Below are positions 12,601 to 24,289 of a stretch of DNA of 64,000 bases, piece after piece. The first letter of the stretch is position 1; the number at the start of each line of letters is the position of its first letter. The DNA is from Onchidella celtica (lineage: Eukaryota > Mollusca > Gastropoda > Systellommatophora > Onchidiidae): assembly GCA_963931925.1 (NCBI GenBank), contig OZ007570.1:67212714-67276713 (forward strand), given 5' to 3'. Position numbers and translations under genes: made by a program. Under the pieces are notes generated by a model. That model was given only the letters and a program-made list of their open reading frames with translations, was not told the origin of the DNA and ran no database searches.

Positions 12601-12717
12601 TATTATTGTGAGAGAAAGCGCCAAGGGAGTTCGTGCTAAAACAGTCGGATCTGTTTTCTTTAGCTTTTCAACACAATTATTCATCTCTTAAATCTGCCAC
12701 TGACAAGTTACGTTTAG
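12601..12717 (+). other. Probable noncoding first exon (end only is defined)
   Basis: The sequence ends ACGTTTAG followed by the strong donor GTAAGT at 12718. No in-frame start codon leads across the junction, so it would be 5' untranslated. The 5' limit is arbitrary. It pairs naturally with the acceptor at 16616. Confidence 0.4.
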
Positions 12718-12723
12718 GTAAGT

Positions 12724-15700
12724 AGATACAGTGTATTTCTATGAATTAGTACGTTACTTTATTTTTGGTGCTGTGTTCGATGTTATTTTTTTAAGCCCAT
12801 AGATCAATTCTGTCTATTACTATAAAGCAGAGTAACGGACCATCGCCTACGGGAATTAAACGTGCGGCAAGTGCACCGGACTAAATTTTACAAGAGATAA
12901 TAAAACTGTTTTTTATTAAAATATGGGTGATACAGACCAGAACTATTAGTTACTGATCAGTAGTGTATGGTGAGTCTGGTAGGCTACTAATTTACCGTTG
13001 TGGGGAGCAAGTTGTTATAAAATAACGGTGGTTCCCCGAGGATACTCCCTCCTCCCTGGCTGGGCACCAGATTTCCAGAACTGGTGACTTTGGACACGGT
13101 TGGCGTCAGAAAATTCATTTGGCATTTTTTTTTCTGACTTTTTTTCTTAACATACTAAGATTATCTGCACGAAAGCTGCATACCACCCTTTTCCTAAAAT
13201 GTTTTATTTCAAAGAACTATGTTCTGGTCAGTTGCACGTACATAATATGCTAAGATTTCTGCCGCTAATATTGTCAAGAAAGGGCTAACCTCCGAGATCG
13301 GTGTCCAGTTGTCACTGGATTCTCTGGTTTACAATTTTTAAATTGTTACTTTTTTTTTTTTTTTAAAGATTACCACCCACCTTAGGACTCCCCAAACACA
13401 CTCAGACACTGTGGTTCTGGTCTGATACCTCAGCATGAAGCGTTTAAAGAGCTGGCCGGCCACCGTTGTCTTTGTTTGCTTTATTGCATGCTTTATTTGT
13501 TGTCTTTGTATTGCTTTAAAAAAATGTTGCAAACATTTTCACTGCACCTCCAGAAATGCTTTGAAAAAAAAAAAAATCACAACACACAAGATTAAGGCCA
13601 CATGTTCTACTCATTCTAGTGGGGGAGAGAGATATTGATCTGGTTCTGGGGCTTTTCATGTCATGGCAGTATAAAAATTGTACTGAAATATTTTTGGGCT
13701 TTTTTTCCAGTATTGTTTGTCTTTAACTTAAATTTCAATCTGGCAAACCTGCTCCCTGGGCGTTGGAACATGGCCCTCGTGATAACGAAGGCCACGGTTG
13801 GAACCAGTCAGGTAGTGGCGTAGCATGGGCGGTGCCACGGGTGAAAAATTATTAGGGGCGCAAAATTTAAAAAGAAAAAAAATAGTAATAATATTTTTTT
13901 TAAAAATAGCATATACGCTTAGATCTAATGTGGGCAAACCGACGGCTTTTCACACTTAGCCTACTACAAATCGACCTTAAAATATGGAGAAACCACCTTA
14001 AAAGTAGGTCCCCACACTCACTATGATGCCGATGGCCCTCTTTCCAAATAAAATAAACCGCGTGAGATCACACTTGTGTGAGATGCTCACTTTGAATATG
14101 TGGGCCTAAAGAGAATATTACATAGATCTAGGTCTAGATCAGTGGCTCGACTTGAATTCATAAATCGAAATCAACCTGCCTATTCAATAAGCTTTTAGCT
14201 CTCCATTGTTGCCATAGATCGTATTAAAACTAGTAGCCCTCGCTGGGATTTGGCTATAGGTGTCTGAAGCCAGTGAAGGCTGTTTTCGTTCTTTTATTAA
14301 TTTAGGCCCAGTGCTCTTCTATGAAATTCTGTACGTTGTAGCACCTGCTCATGGTATTGACAAGGTAGGCTTAACTTATTCACCTCCACGGACATACCCA
14401 CCTCCTTCTCTCGCTTTTGTTTTTTAAGTTATTTTTTGTGTGTGTGTGTGTGCAAAAGACCAACTTACAGAACTATAGTACGTGTACTAGCAGTCTAGGT
14501 GGTTGAAACGTTAATCTTAATGTATGCTTCTTTTTCTTCTTTCCCCTAAATTTGCGATATTAGAATGCTAACTCGGTTGCCCTTGTTCGCCTTTAAAATG
14601 ACAAAATCCACCACTCTAGGACCGCATGCACACGTCACGCAACAAGTGACTACTTTAATAGTGAGGGCTGTTTCAGAAACGATACATATTATGATATAAT
14701 ATCACACATTGTCATGTGAGTTTTCCTCGGCAATTTGATTAGCATTATTTTATATAACAAAGAAAAACATAACAACTTAACAATAAAACATTAAATTCAC
14801 GTTAACATTTGCCCCCCCCCCCCCCTTTTCCGCCAAAGGCAAAAAAAAAAAATCAAGAAATAAATTTTAAATCTGAACCCGTCTCAATAATAGTCTTCTG
14901 TTCCCTCCCTTTTCCCCCTTTCGTCTTCATTGCATAATTCATGCTGATTAAAAACTTTGATTCTATTCCTCACCGTTGGTGTGAAATATTCGAAAGAAAA
15001 AAAAAGTACATAAGCGAAGCTTGTCGAACTTCAAGCAAATTGAAGTATCCATGCCAAATTTGAAAGTTGTACATGTAGACGCTGCAGTTACGGAGAAAAC
15101 GTGTTCATTTTGCTTACAAGCCCTCAAATATTTATTTTACTTTGCAGTAATATTAACTGTTGCAGCCCACCTTCAGGGCAAAATAAAGAAGACCACGAAA
15201 TTAAACAACTGTCGCACTAGCAATTTCGGTTGTTTACACTTAATTCTTGTGAACCCTCCTGGGTGACCTACTTCTGGGAGAGGGATTCCAAAGTGGGCAT
15301 TGGACCCAAGACCAAAGAGATAGAATAGTAAACTACCGCCCAAGACCCACTATATGGATTGGACCATTGGAATGAGGCTATTTTTAATTTCCTTGTATTT
15401 TGTAAACTCTCTCCCATGCGTGGCGATGTTCGCCAACTCTTCCTTAGGCCAGCTGGTGTTGTCTAAGCGCTCGGTAAGGGAGGGCGGCTGGGGAAGGGGG
15501 AATTCTCCTGCCCTGTAAGAGTTATTTATACCTATGATAAGGTGTCAGGCCACGTAAATGGAATCTGTTCATTGGATGCAAGTGATGTCAAGGACCACAC
15601 CACTAAATAGCCTTGACATCTGCGAAAGTTTAAGTATTCTGCACGAGTAAAGGCCATTTAACTAAATTACACCAACTACAGTCCGAACCGATTTTCACAC

Positions 15701-16616
15701 CCAATTGTCCATAGTAACACCGCAATCCTGTGTTTAAGATCGCTGAGTGACATATTTCATTAGTTCATAAGTTGGACTTCGGCGTGGAATTCACTATTGT
15801 GAGTTGTCTCATTCATTCGTAAGGATTTGTAAACATGGAATTGCTAATGCTGTGTTATTTTAAGAGTGATTCCTCAAAGCGTATTGATGCCGCAATGTAG
15901 GAACATTTAAATGAAATGATTTCACATTTTCGATCTTTAGAATATTCTATCATACTGAATATTTATGGGGTTCTCTCATGGTAATGGAAATCTCTGTCGC
16001 CACCACAGCAAATAAAAAAACAACAACGTAATATACGTAAAAATTAAAGCCTTCATTCCATCATATTTACTTTCCTTATAGATCTGCTAGTGCAATACTC
16101 GTTACATAATTTACGCTATTATTGTTATGGTATCTGCAAACACCAAAGATAACACAGACAGCATGACTAAGTTAGCCTGCACTGCACGGCTGCTCTTGTA
16201 TCAGTATACATTTAAGGAAGTATTTTGTTGTCTTTTTCGACAAGGAATAGGTTAATAGAAAATGCCAAAGTGCGATGCTCATACTTCTGCAGGGACAATT
16301 ATCCTTCACGAAACATCCACCCCCCCCCCCCCGCTCCTCTTCCCTCAAGTAATTTGTCCAGGCACCAATCCAGGCAACACTACTTCAACTCTAAAACCCT
16401 TTTAACTCCTCCCCCACCCCAAATCATAACCCTAACACCTACAGGGACTATTAAAGCACTTCCCAAATATTTACACAGATGACACGGTTCAAAGAAAACC
16501 AGGCAGGCAAGCAGGCAGCATGTTGCGGATTGAAATTGCTGACAGCAAAAGGCCTAGTTTACATCCTAGGTTCAAATTTCAACAGACTTGATCAATTTAT
16601 TTTTGACAATCCACAG
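12724..16616. other. Presumed first intron of the RING gene; noncoding
   Basis: No gene-like frame is visible. It contains poly-A, poly-C (about 14813 and 16320) and TG runs, a CAGGTAGTGGCGTAGCATGG sequence near 13808 that resembles one end of a hAT MITE, and short AGATCTAGATC runs near 14130. Confidence 0.45.
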
Positions 16617-16630
16617 GTGGCATATCAAAA

Positions 16631-16678
16631 ATGGCTTCAGCATATTATCGAAAACAACCAGCAGCTGGGTTCGAGGAG
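16631..16678 (+). CDS. RING gene, coding exon 1
   Basis: The acceptor ...CCACAG ends at 16616, the ATG is at 16631 and the GTAAGT donor at 16679. It encodes 16 residues and ends in phase 0. Confidence 0.65.
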
Positions 16679-19336
16679 GTAAGTACCAGACACTAATGTT
16701 ATATTGTATTATATTATATTATATTATATTATATTATATTATATTATATTATATTATATTATATTATATTATATTATATTATATTATATTATATTATATC
16801 ATATTGCACATTCCCTGTGCACATTTTAAAACATCTTCAATTTTTATTATTTATTATTATTAAATTGAAGTCTCCCTGGGACAGATTTTCCATTAAATTT
16901 CACACAAAATTTAAGACCACCTAAAACTGGCGAAATATCACACTTCAAGCATAAGCTGACAAAGTTTCAGGTACGCCTCTTGGCTATGAGAGATGCAAAT
17001 TTTACTGTATAACAAACACTGATAGGATTTACTGTGTGAGTGTGTGTAATGTTGGGTCCTGGTCGTACCAAAGGTTAGTTGAATAATCTTGGAATGAGGG
17101 TGAAAGGTCGACCTACGGCGGACGGGAATGGATACAGACTGTACAAAATTGTACAGCTGAAAATAATTTAAATTAATGATAGTACGGGAAATGAAGACAA
17201 CAGGGAATAAATATCATGAAGGGCACGTCACGTACGGGAAAAAAAAGGGGGGGGGGGGGGGGGAGGGGCATGAACATTAATAAAGTGAAGAAAAAAAAAA
17301 AGAGGAAAGTATGAGAAAGGTGAGGAACGACAGGGTGAATTTGGGACAAATGCAAGGATGGTAGATGGTAGATTTCCCCTTGCCGTTGTTAAGAATAAAA
17401 TAATAACAATAATGAAGATAATAAAAATAATAAGGCTTAAAATAATGCAGTGTAAATAAACTTTGCTATTATGACATCTTTCATAATGTAGGCTTTGGAC
17501 AGTTGTGGTGTTTTATTACTTTGCACTAAAACAACATTAATTTACCTATGTTGCTGCAATGGGAGTTAACATAAAAAACTTTGCAGGGAACGTGGTCTTA
17601 AAGGAACATAAATAAATGTAATAATGGGAGTATCTCACTATATTATTTGATACATTACCGTCGATTTCTGAACTTCAGTTACTTAGCCAATTTCAAAATG
17701 GCGGCTTCACGGCACCAAATTCATGTCAACTGCGAAGATTCAGTTGTCGAAATGATCTAAGTACACGGTGTCACAGCTTTCATAGTAGCTTACTTGTGCT
17801 TTATAGATCGACCAGGCGGAAAGCTGCACAAGTTGCAGCTCGAACGTCACACATAGCGATGGCGGTGAAGTTCGCGAGACAGTCAACAGTACGACAACAA
17901 GCAACGCCCGCCAACTTCTAGCGAAATACAACCCAAGACACAAGCAGAAACTGCCTTAATTGTGGAAATGCAGCATTGTCCGTCTTTTCGCAGTTTATGC
18001 GTCAAAATTAATCATTATTTGACATACTTACATTTGTTAATGTAATCCGTGTGCTTGCACCATTGCCAGCAGGAACAAACATTTACGGACGTAACTATGT
18101 AAGGGCAGGCGATATGCCCTGTGCAGAACCCTTGAACGTTGTCCCCTCCCTCTCGCACCACGGCCTACATCGAGTGTGTTTCCCTATGAAATAGATAATT
18201 ATTTTGTAACAGTAGGATTAACACTTTCCCCGAATACTCTCCCCTTTCCCCTCGACATAGCTATATCACCGCCACCCCTTTTATCAGGCACGTAAAGCGG
18301 GGAGTGATGCCAGTAAATTCTACATAGTTACACACACAGAAAACACTAGCGTTTGGACTGCATCAGGTCTCTCATGTATTTTCCGGGGAAAGCACCAGCG
18401 ACTACAGATGGCATGTACGTGTACGACACAGAACAGCTGGGCATATACATGTACAATAATTATGTCCTCGAGAGCACAAAGCAATTTGTTTTAACCACCG
18501 ACATAATGCTGTAGAAACCTTCAACATGCACAGTTGAGAACAGTGGGTTCCCCACCTCCCTGCCGCGTTACTCCAAATTAATTGGAATGCAGCACTGATT
18601 TCGAAGAGTGAAAAAGAAAGAGAGAGAGAAAGAGAAAGAGAGAGAGAGAGAGAAAAAGAGAAAGAGAGAGAGAGAAAGAGAGAGAGAGAGTGAACAAGAC
18701 AGACAGGCAGATAGGCAGACAGACTGACAGACAGACAGACAGAATGATAGTAGTAGTAGTAGTAGTAGTAACAGCAGCAGTAGTGTAAGTAGTAGTAGTA
18801 GTAGTAGCAGTCGTAGTTGTGTATGTAGAACTTGTGGTAGCAGTAGTGGTAATAGTGTAAGTAGTAGTAGTAGTAGCAGTAGTATTAGTGTAAGCAGCAG
18901 TAGTAGTAGTAGTAGCAGTAGTAACAGTAGTAAACGATGGTAAATACTAATAGTAGCAGTAGCAGTAGCAGTGTAGGTAGTAGTAGTAGTCCGAGGAGTA
19001 GTAGCAGTTGTAGTGGTAGTAGTAGTAGTAGCGCAAGTAGTAGTAATAGTAGTAGTAGTATAACTAGTAATAGCAATACTAGTAGTGTAAGCAGTAGTAG
19101 CAGTAGCTGTAGAAGACTGCACATCACAGGCCTGAAACACTGCTTGCCATTTTGAGATCATAATAATTCCAGAAACCTGGTCTTCCCCCGGCCTACAAGA
19201 GACTCAGTCTTTTATTTGCTGTGAATATTTGATTGCCCTACCAACTGAACTCGGGAGCCCTATTCTCACTCTTGGATGAAACATACATACACATACATAC
19301 GCTCGCAGAAAGAGAGAGAAAGAGAGGGAGAAAGAG

Positions 19337-19394
<58 letters not shown>

Positions 19395-21762
19395 GCGGTG
19401 AGGTGGCAGAATAACTTGGTAGAAAATTAATACGTGGCAAAAAAAAAGGGGGGGAGGGGGTTGCGTGCTTATTATTGCTTTCAGCATCATTGTAGCAGTC
19501 TGACTGGTCACATTTTGAAGTTGACCAAAAAAAAAAAAAAAAAGGATTGACATGTAAAAATATTGCTTTCAGCATCATTGTAGCAGTCTGACTGGTCACA
19601 TTTTGAAGTTGACCAAAAAAAAAGGATTGACATGTAAAAATATTGCTTTCAGCATCATTGTAGCAGTCTGACTGGTCACATTTTGAAGTTGACCAAAAAA
19701 AAAAGGATTGACATGTAAAAATATTGCTTTCAGCATCATTGTAGCAGTCTGTCAGGTCACATTTTGAAGTTGACCAAAAAAAAAAAAAAAGGATTGACAT
19801 GTAAAAATATTGCTTTCAGCATCATTGTAGCAGTCTGACTGGTCACATTTTGAAGTTGACCAAAAAAAAAAGGATTGACATGTAAAAATATTGCTTTCAG
19901 CATCATTGTAGCAGTCTGCCTGGTCACATTTTGAAGTTGACCAAAAAAAAAAAAAAAAAGGATTGACATGTAAAAATATTGCTTTCAGCATCACTGTAGC
20001 AGTCTGCCTGGTCACATTTTGAAGTTGACCAAAATAAAAAAAAAAAAGGATTGACATGTAAAAATATTGCTTCCAGCATCATTGTAGCAGTCTATCTGTC
20101 AAATCTCATCATAATACATGTATCACTTGCGCGAAATGGATCTTTTGAAAAGTTGTCATGTCATAATCTTCTTTTATCTCGCTTTCATTTGGGAGGTTTA
20201 CTGTATGGTTCCCTTGTTGTTCGACCAGCTTAACCTGTTTACACTGGTAGGCTTTAGGAATAGAAAAAAGGAATGGGGGACTGTGTGGGAAGAACTATCC
20301 TGGCTTTCCGTCTTTTCTTTTCCGATTTCCCCCTCCGAAACGTTGTTTGTTTTAACTGGTCCGTTTTCTGAATGAGAAACGATGGGCATCGTTTGTTTTG
20401 GTCGTGTTATGAAGGGGGAAATCGGAAAACAAAAGGTGGGTGGGGCAGTGGGGTCATGTCTTCAACTTGTGTCCCCCATGTATGATATGTTAAGACACCT
20501 GATGACGACGACGCGATTGTTTCACTCTTTACTGTATCTGTCGCATGGGAACATTTATTACCACGACTTACGGACGTGCTGGATTTAGTAAATCTCTTCT
20601 TTGTTAGCCTGGTAATTTTTGTTCCTACGACGTACGGTAAGGGGTACCGAAAAGTAAGCGGAAATAAAACCCGCTAAAACAAACAAACATTCAACTTTAT
20701 AGCATCAGACGAATCCTCTGATGAAACTTGAAGAATACATGGAGTTACAGTACCGTTCTGTCAATGGTATATTTTATACTGAATTTTAAAGAGGGCTGTG
20801 GGAACATTTGTTACCACAACGTACGGTTGTTAAAAAAAAAAATCAGTCCTTACTATTATTTATATTTTACATTTTTTGAGTAGCAAAAACAGAGACGCAT
20901 TTTCATAGGTAGACCGAAGGACGTAGAGGGGTTACTACTCTACATTCTTCGGCAATACCGTGTACCTCAGTGGTACTCAACCTTTTTCAGGCAATTGTCC
21001 CCTCAGACTCCAAATTTTCTTTTATCACCCCCCCCCCCCCTAATTCTCCCTGCCCGTGGCCTTACGAAGGCCACGCCCTGCCCCCTCCCCCAAACCCTAC
21101 TTAAACCCAACAGAAACATTTCACAAGAAGACAGACAACACACAAATTGTGATGCAAAGTTTTTCAAAGCCTTATTAACGACAATAGGCACGTGGATCTG
21201 TCATTATATACAGAAGGCAATCATTGTCAAATGCACTGAAAAAATTGATGTTTTCTGTTCATAAAATCCATCTACGCGGTGCTTTTGAACAAATCAGTGG
21301 CTGCCCAGTTCGTTCTCCAGTCGTGCTTTCGGTCGCTTGTCAACCTTTTCTTCGTTTTCGCCCCCCCTCCCAAAATCAAACTCGCCCCCCCCCCCCCCCG
21401 GGCAATATCACCCAGACTGATAACGACTGCTCTAGTATAAATCTAGAGGTAAACTGTAGCCCGCATTAAGGTTTCTACATGTCAATGCTGTTATTATGTA
21501 TGAAGAGATAAAATGGTTTGACTATTACATAGTACAGTGTATTTTCATTTTGTCTTGCTATAATGTCATGCCATGTATCTGCAGGATCCCCATGATATTG
21601 ATATCAAGAGACCAAGTATGTCTGATAGAGCCGATAGATCTGTTGTGTACAGACGGCGAAGGCATTCACGTCGTTGTCAGACGTCATGCTGCTGGCAGAT
21701 CATGGTAAAGTTGCAGTGCCAAGATAGACAAGTGGTCTATCTATTTATCTGTCTGACTGACT

Positions 21763-21796
<34 letters not shown>

Positions 21797-24057
21797 GCCT
21801 GCTGTCTTCCCGTTCAAGGCCCCCACCACCCATTTACAAGTATTCATACGACACGCCATGTTACGTACGGTACTTATTTCAATGATTTTACGATAACAGC
21901 AAAGGGACAGTCGAGCCTTTCATGAACTGTTGTCGAACATTGAAACACAGCAACAACAACAACAAAAACAAACCAGGAATGTATGATGTCAGCTTCCAGG
22001 AAAATCAACGGATAAAATAATGTTAAGTGTGTCTCCGTTCTCAGGGAAGGCCGTCTTTGATCACCCAGGCTTCAGGAGATCATAATGATCTAGATCTAGA
22101 AGAACGGAGGGATTTGCAGACCAACTGGCCAGCTGTAAATTTGCGGCAGTTCAGAGAGGCCAGACAGAGACAGAAAATGGACAGAATATACAGTATGTAA
22201 AACTTTTTCTGTTACAGTTTAATAAATTAGTGCAACAGAAATAATGTAACCATCCTTTAGATGATAGGCTACCCTCCGCAGAGTGTATAAAATACAACGT
22301 CTAGCGGGAGGTGGCCTCAGAATTAAAGCAAAAATACTCATCATCATCAGTTGCCCTTTTATTAGTCAACATCAAGAAAGAGTTGTTGTTGTGACGTTTA
22401 TTTGTTGTCCGTGAACTAAGACTTTCAGTGAAAGTTTTTCTCTGTCTACTCCTGCTTTTCCTGCCTTCGATCTTCCTTGTGACTGCTAGATGTTCGAGGC
22501 TCCTGAGGCAAAAATATTACGCAGGCTAAAACCAACAGCATGATATATTTTACGTGAGTATAACAGTGAACAATGGTCAATGTATGGTTTCTCCAGCTCA
22601 AAGACAGATGATTTTAAAAGGCCACTTCTATTCTAAAGAAAAGTTTGCCTCCCAGATGTCCGACTTAATCCTATTCTATCCTAAATAGTTATCCGCGATT
22701 GGTCCAAAGGTTGTAGACGTTTAGATTACTTAAACTGGTAAAAGCATCGTGGAATGTTTTGACGTAGCAATGTTCATTGCATTGTCATGTAGTTGTAACC
22801 TTAGAGTACATTGAGGAGGTCTTGCATATCACCGGTCCTATAATGAAATCACACAAATGCGAAGGACCCAAATTCACAGGCGAGGTCAAAATGTTTTTGA
22901 AATGTATACCTGATCTTAAATACATTTTTAGATATGAAAGTTTGAAATACGGCTGTTGTAATCCTGTTTAATCAATAGGAAAACATATTAAAATTCCTTC
23001 CATAATGTTAGTGGCAACAAGAGCAGCCATTTTGTACGAATACACTTAAGAGGTTACATGATGGGGCCAGCCATATTACACATTTTGGGGTGAATGTTTG
23101 TTTGTTTGTTGCGCGGCTAAAGAGGCACAGCATGCATAAAAAACAACAACAACAAACAAACCATAAAGTCTTTTCTAACTAAACTGACCCAGGGAAAAGC
23201 TGTCATTTTGCACACAGGCTATTGTTATCTGGCCGTGGATAGGTGACTGTAGTCTAATTACAAAGCCGAAGATAGAAAATATTGCTCTGCGTTCACTGCT
23301 CGTACTATAGATGTAGGCCTACAGTTTACCATGTGAACAACTACTGTTCCCAAACAACGGCTTTCAGTCACATGATTGGGCACGTATAGGTTTAACTCTT
23401 TCGGGACATATCCCTGATTTATCGGTGCCAATGAAAAACGCGTTTGGACGTATCGCCGATTTGTAGTATTCTAAACTGAATTCCCTTTTATTTGATGTAT
23501 AACATTTTACTTTAGTTTCAATATTTTTTTATTTTTTTTTCTGTAAGCGTTTTTCTGAACCATGTTGTTTTTTCCCAAAGTGGGAAAAAAATTAATCACG
23601 TCCAGATTTGACCGAAACCCCTAACGTAACACTGACGTCTTGAAAGAATTAATGTGTGTGTGTGGGTGTGTTCGTGAATGCACATGTGTGTGTGTGCGTG
23701 CATGCATGTGTCCGTGCGTGTGCGTGCGTGTTCGTCCATGTGTGTGTGTGCGTGCGACTTTAAATCCACATTAAATCCAGAAAATTAGGCCCAGACGGTA
23801 AAAAATAAAGAAAATCAACCTCGTAAGTGAAAGAAAATTTAATGTCTGCACGTAATTTCTTTATTTCAGGCAGCCTGACCAGGTGTGTTACTTGCTTCCG
23901 TGGCCAATATTGCTGCATCAATCTGCCCTGTGGGCACGCCACAAACTGCTCACAGTGCAAAGACGTGATGATGCAATGCAGCAAATGCTACTGTCCAATC
24001 CGCGCCACGAGGGAAATCAATGTTCCGCCCTGGGACCAAGCTTTGCGATTCAGCTAA
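16631..24057 (+). CDS. Small RING-finger (C3HC4) protein, four coding exons, 167 aa
   Basis: Four exons join in phase: 16631-16678, 21585-21704, 22045-22192 and 23870-24057, each with consensus splice sites. The start ATG lies in a good context (CAAAAATGG) just after an acceptor. The product begins MASAYYRKQPAAGFEE, has a very basic patch RRRRHSRR near residue 45, a charged helix-like region, and a C-terminal RING: CVTC, then CGH, CSQC and CSKC, giving all eight zinc ligands in C3HC4 order, followed by CPIRATREI. Such C-terminal RINGs usually act as E3 ubiquitin ligases by recruiting an E2 enzyme; substrate and location are unknown. I see no signal peptide or membrane segment. I do not recognise an orthologue. 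This is the only convincing host gene in the window. Confidence 0.75.
16706..16800. repeat. Pentanucleotide microsatellite (TTATA)n
   Basis: About 19 nearly perfect ATATT/TTATA units directly after the first coding exon's donor region. Confidence 0.95.
18605..18742. repeat. GA-rich then ACAG-rich simple repeat
   Basis: GAGAGA/GAAAGA tract to about 18690, then (ACAG/ACTG)n units. Confidence 0.9.
18749..19112. repeat. Interrupted (AGT/AGC)n trinucleotide tract
   Basis: About 360 bp of TAG and CAG triplets with interruptions. It keeps several frames open on both strands and so yields long Leu- or Ser-rich false proteins (for example 18568-19161, reverse strand). Confidence 0.9.
19310..19390. 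repeat. (GA)n microsatellite
   Basis: A nearly pure GAGAGA run with a few AGGG and AAAG interruptions. Confidence 0.9.
19470..20092 (+). repeat. Minisatellite, 80-90 bp unit, about 8 copies
   Basis: Each unit reads from ATTGCTTTCAGCATCATTGT through CACATTTTGAAGTTGACC and an A-run of 9-17 bases to GGATTGACATGTAAAAA. Unit starts fall near 19472, 19561, 19640, 19721, 19807, 19887, 19976 and 20066. Apart from the A-run, length and sequence vary little, so the array is young. Confidence 0.95.
20516..20835 (+). repeat. Dispersed repeat K, copy 1
   Basis: About 320 bp, matched in reverse complement by 55771-56072 over most of its length, including TATAGCATCAGACGAAT and GAGGGCTGTGGGAACATTTG. It contains three relatives of an ACGACGTACGG motif, each beside a GGGAACA-type sequence. 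No open frame; a MITE or SINE is likely. Confidence 0.7.
20838..20915 (-). repeat. Dispersed repeat A, partial copy
   Basis: AATCAGTCCTTACTATTATT through CAAAAACAGAGACGCATTTT matches the same stretch at 30155-30225 and, inverted, 50670-50730. Confidence 0.65.
20968..21429. mobile_element. Possible hAT-like nonautonomous element
   Basis: Starts CAGTGGTACTCAACCTTTTT, a typical hAT-type end. The right end, inverted, reads CAGTCGTTATCAGTCTGG and matches nine of the first twelve bases. The flanking 8 bp do not match, so the ends are tentative. It contains two long poly-C runs. Confidence 0.4.
21585..21704 (+). CDS. RING gene, coding exon 2
   Basis: 40 codons between ...TATCTGCAG and GTAAAG, phase 0 at both ends. 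It encodes DPHDIDIKRPSMSDRADRSV followed by the Arg-rich patch and the Cys-rich end CQTSCCW. Confidence 0.7.
21763..21797. repeat. (ATCT)n microsatellite
   Basis: About nine ATCT units shortly after the donor of the second coding exon. Confidence 0.95.
22045..22192 (+). CDS. RING gene, coding exon 3
   Basis: Starts after TTCTCAG and ends one base into a codon before GTATGT. It encodes an acidic then basic helical stretch (DLDLEERRDLQTNW...FREARQRQK). A GATCTAGATCTAGA run, common elsewhere in the window as noncoding sequence, is part of this coding exon. Confidence 0.7.
23396..23648. mobile_element. piggyBac-type MITE with TTAA target
   Basis: TTAA at 23392-23395 and 23649-23652 flank 253 bp whose ends read CTCTTTCGGGAC and (inverted) TTCTTTCAAGAC, nine of twelve identical. 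TTAA targets and ends starting near CCCTTT are typical of piggyBac. No coding sequence. It sits in the last intron of the RING gene. Confidence 0.55.
23652..23756. repeat. TG-rich simple repeat
   Basis: Interrupted (TG)n with CGTG and CATG units just upstream of the last RING exon. Confidence 0.85.
23870..24057 (+). CDS. RING gene, last coding exon with the RING domain
   Basis: Starts after TTTATTTCAG. The first two bases complete the split serine codon. It contains the whole RING and the TAA stop at 24055-24057. Confidence 0.85.
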
Positions 24058-24120
24058 CATTTTTATTTTTTAAAAATAATTTTTCCTTTTTTTTTTTTTT
24101 TTCACTCTCACCATGACGTC

Positions 24121-24286
24121 CAGCGGTGGATCTACTAATGAGACTAATGAAGCTTGAGCTTCAGGGGCCCTAGTCGCGGAGGAAGAAACTTTTTAATGAG
24201 TAAATTTTTGATGTTGCTCTCTTGTTGCTGGTTGCAAAGGGGCGCCATGACAGTTCAAGTCTAAAAAGAAATATAGGTCCGCCACT
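24121..24286. mobile_element. Probable hAT-like MITE next to the RING gene stop
   Basis: 166 bp with ends CAGCGGTGGATCT and, inverted, CAGTGGCGGACCT (10 of 13). Flanking octamers ATGACGTC and ATAACAAC agree at five of eight, as for an old 8-bp duplication. It starts 63 bp after the RING stop and may form part of its 3' untranslated region. Confidence 0.5.
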
Positions 24287-24289
24287 GAT

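Noticed and set aside
17690-17940. Second CpG-rich promoter on the reverse strand (ATGGCGGC motifs, 67-residue reverse ORF)
   Set aside because: Motifs are suggestive but no coding exon could be joined to it; it lies inside the presumed RING intron.
18568-19161. 197-residue reverse-strand ORF and its neighbours
   Set aside because: Translation of a (TAG/CAG)n tract in several frames on both strands; no protein features.
19204-20057. Reverse-strand ORFs with repeating CDxxDCYNDAESNIFTCQ-like peptide
   Set aside because: They are the 80-90 bp minisatellite read through; frames depend on A-run lengths.
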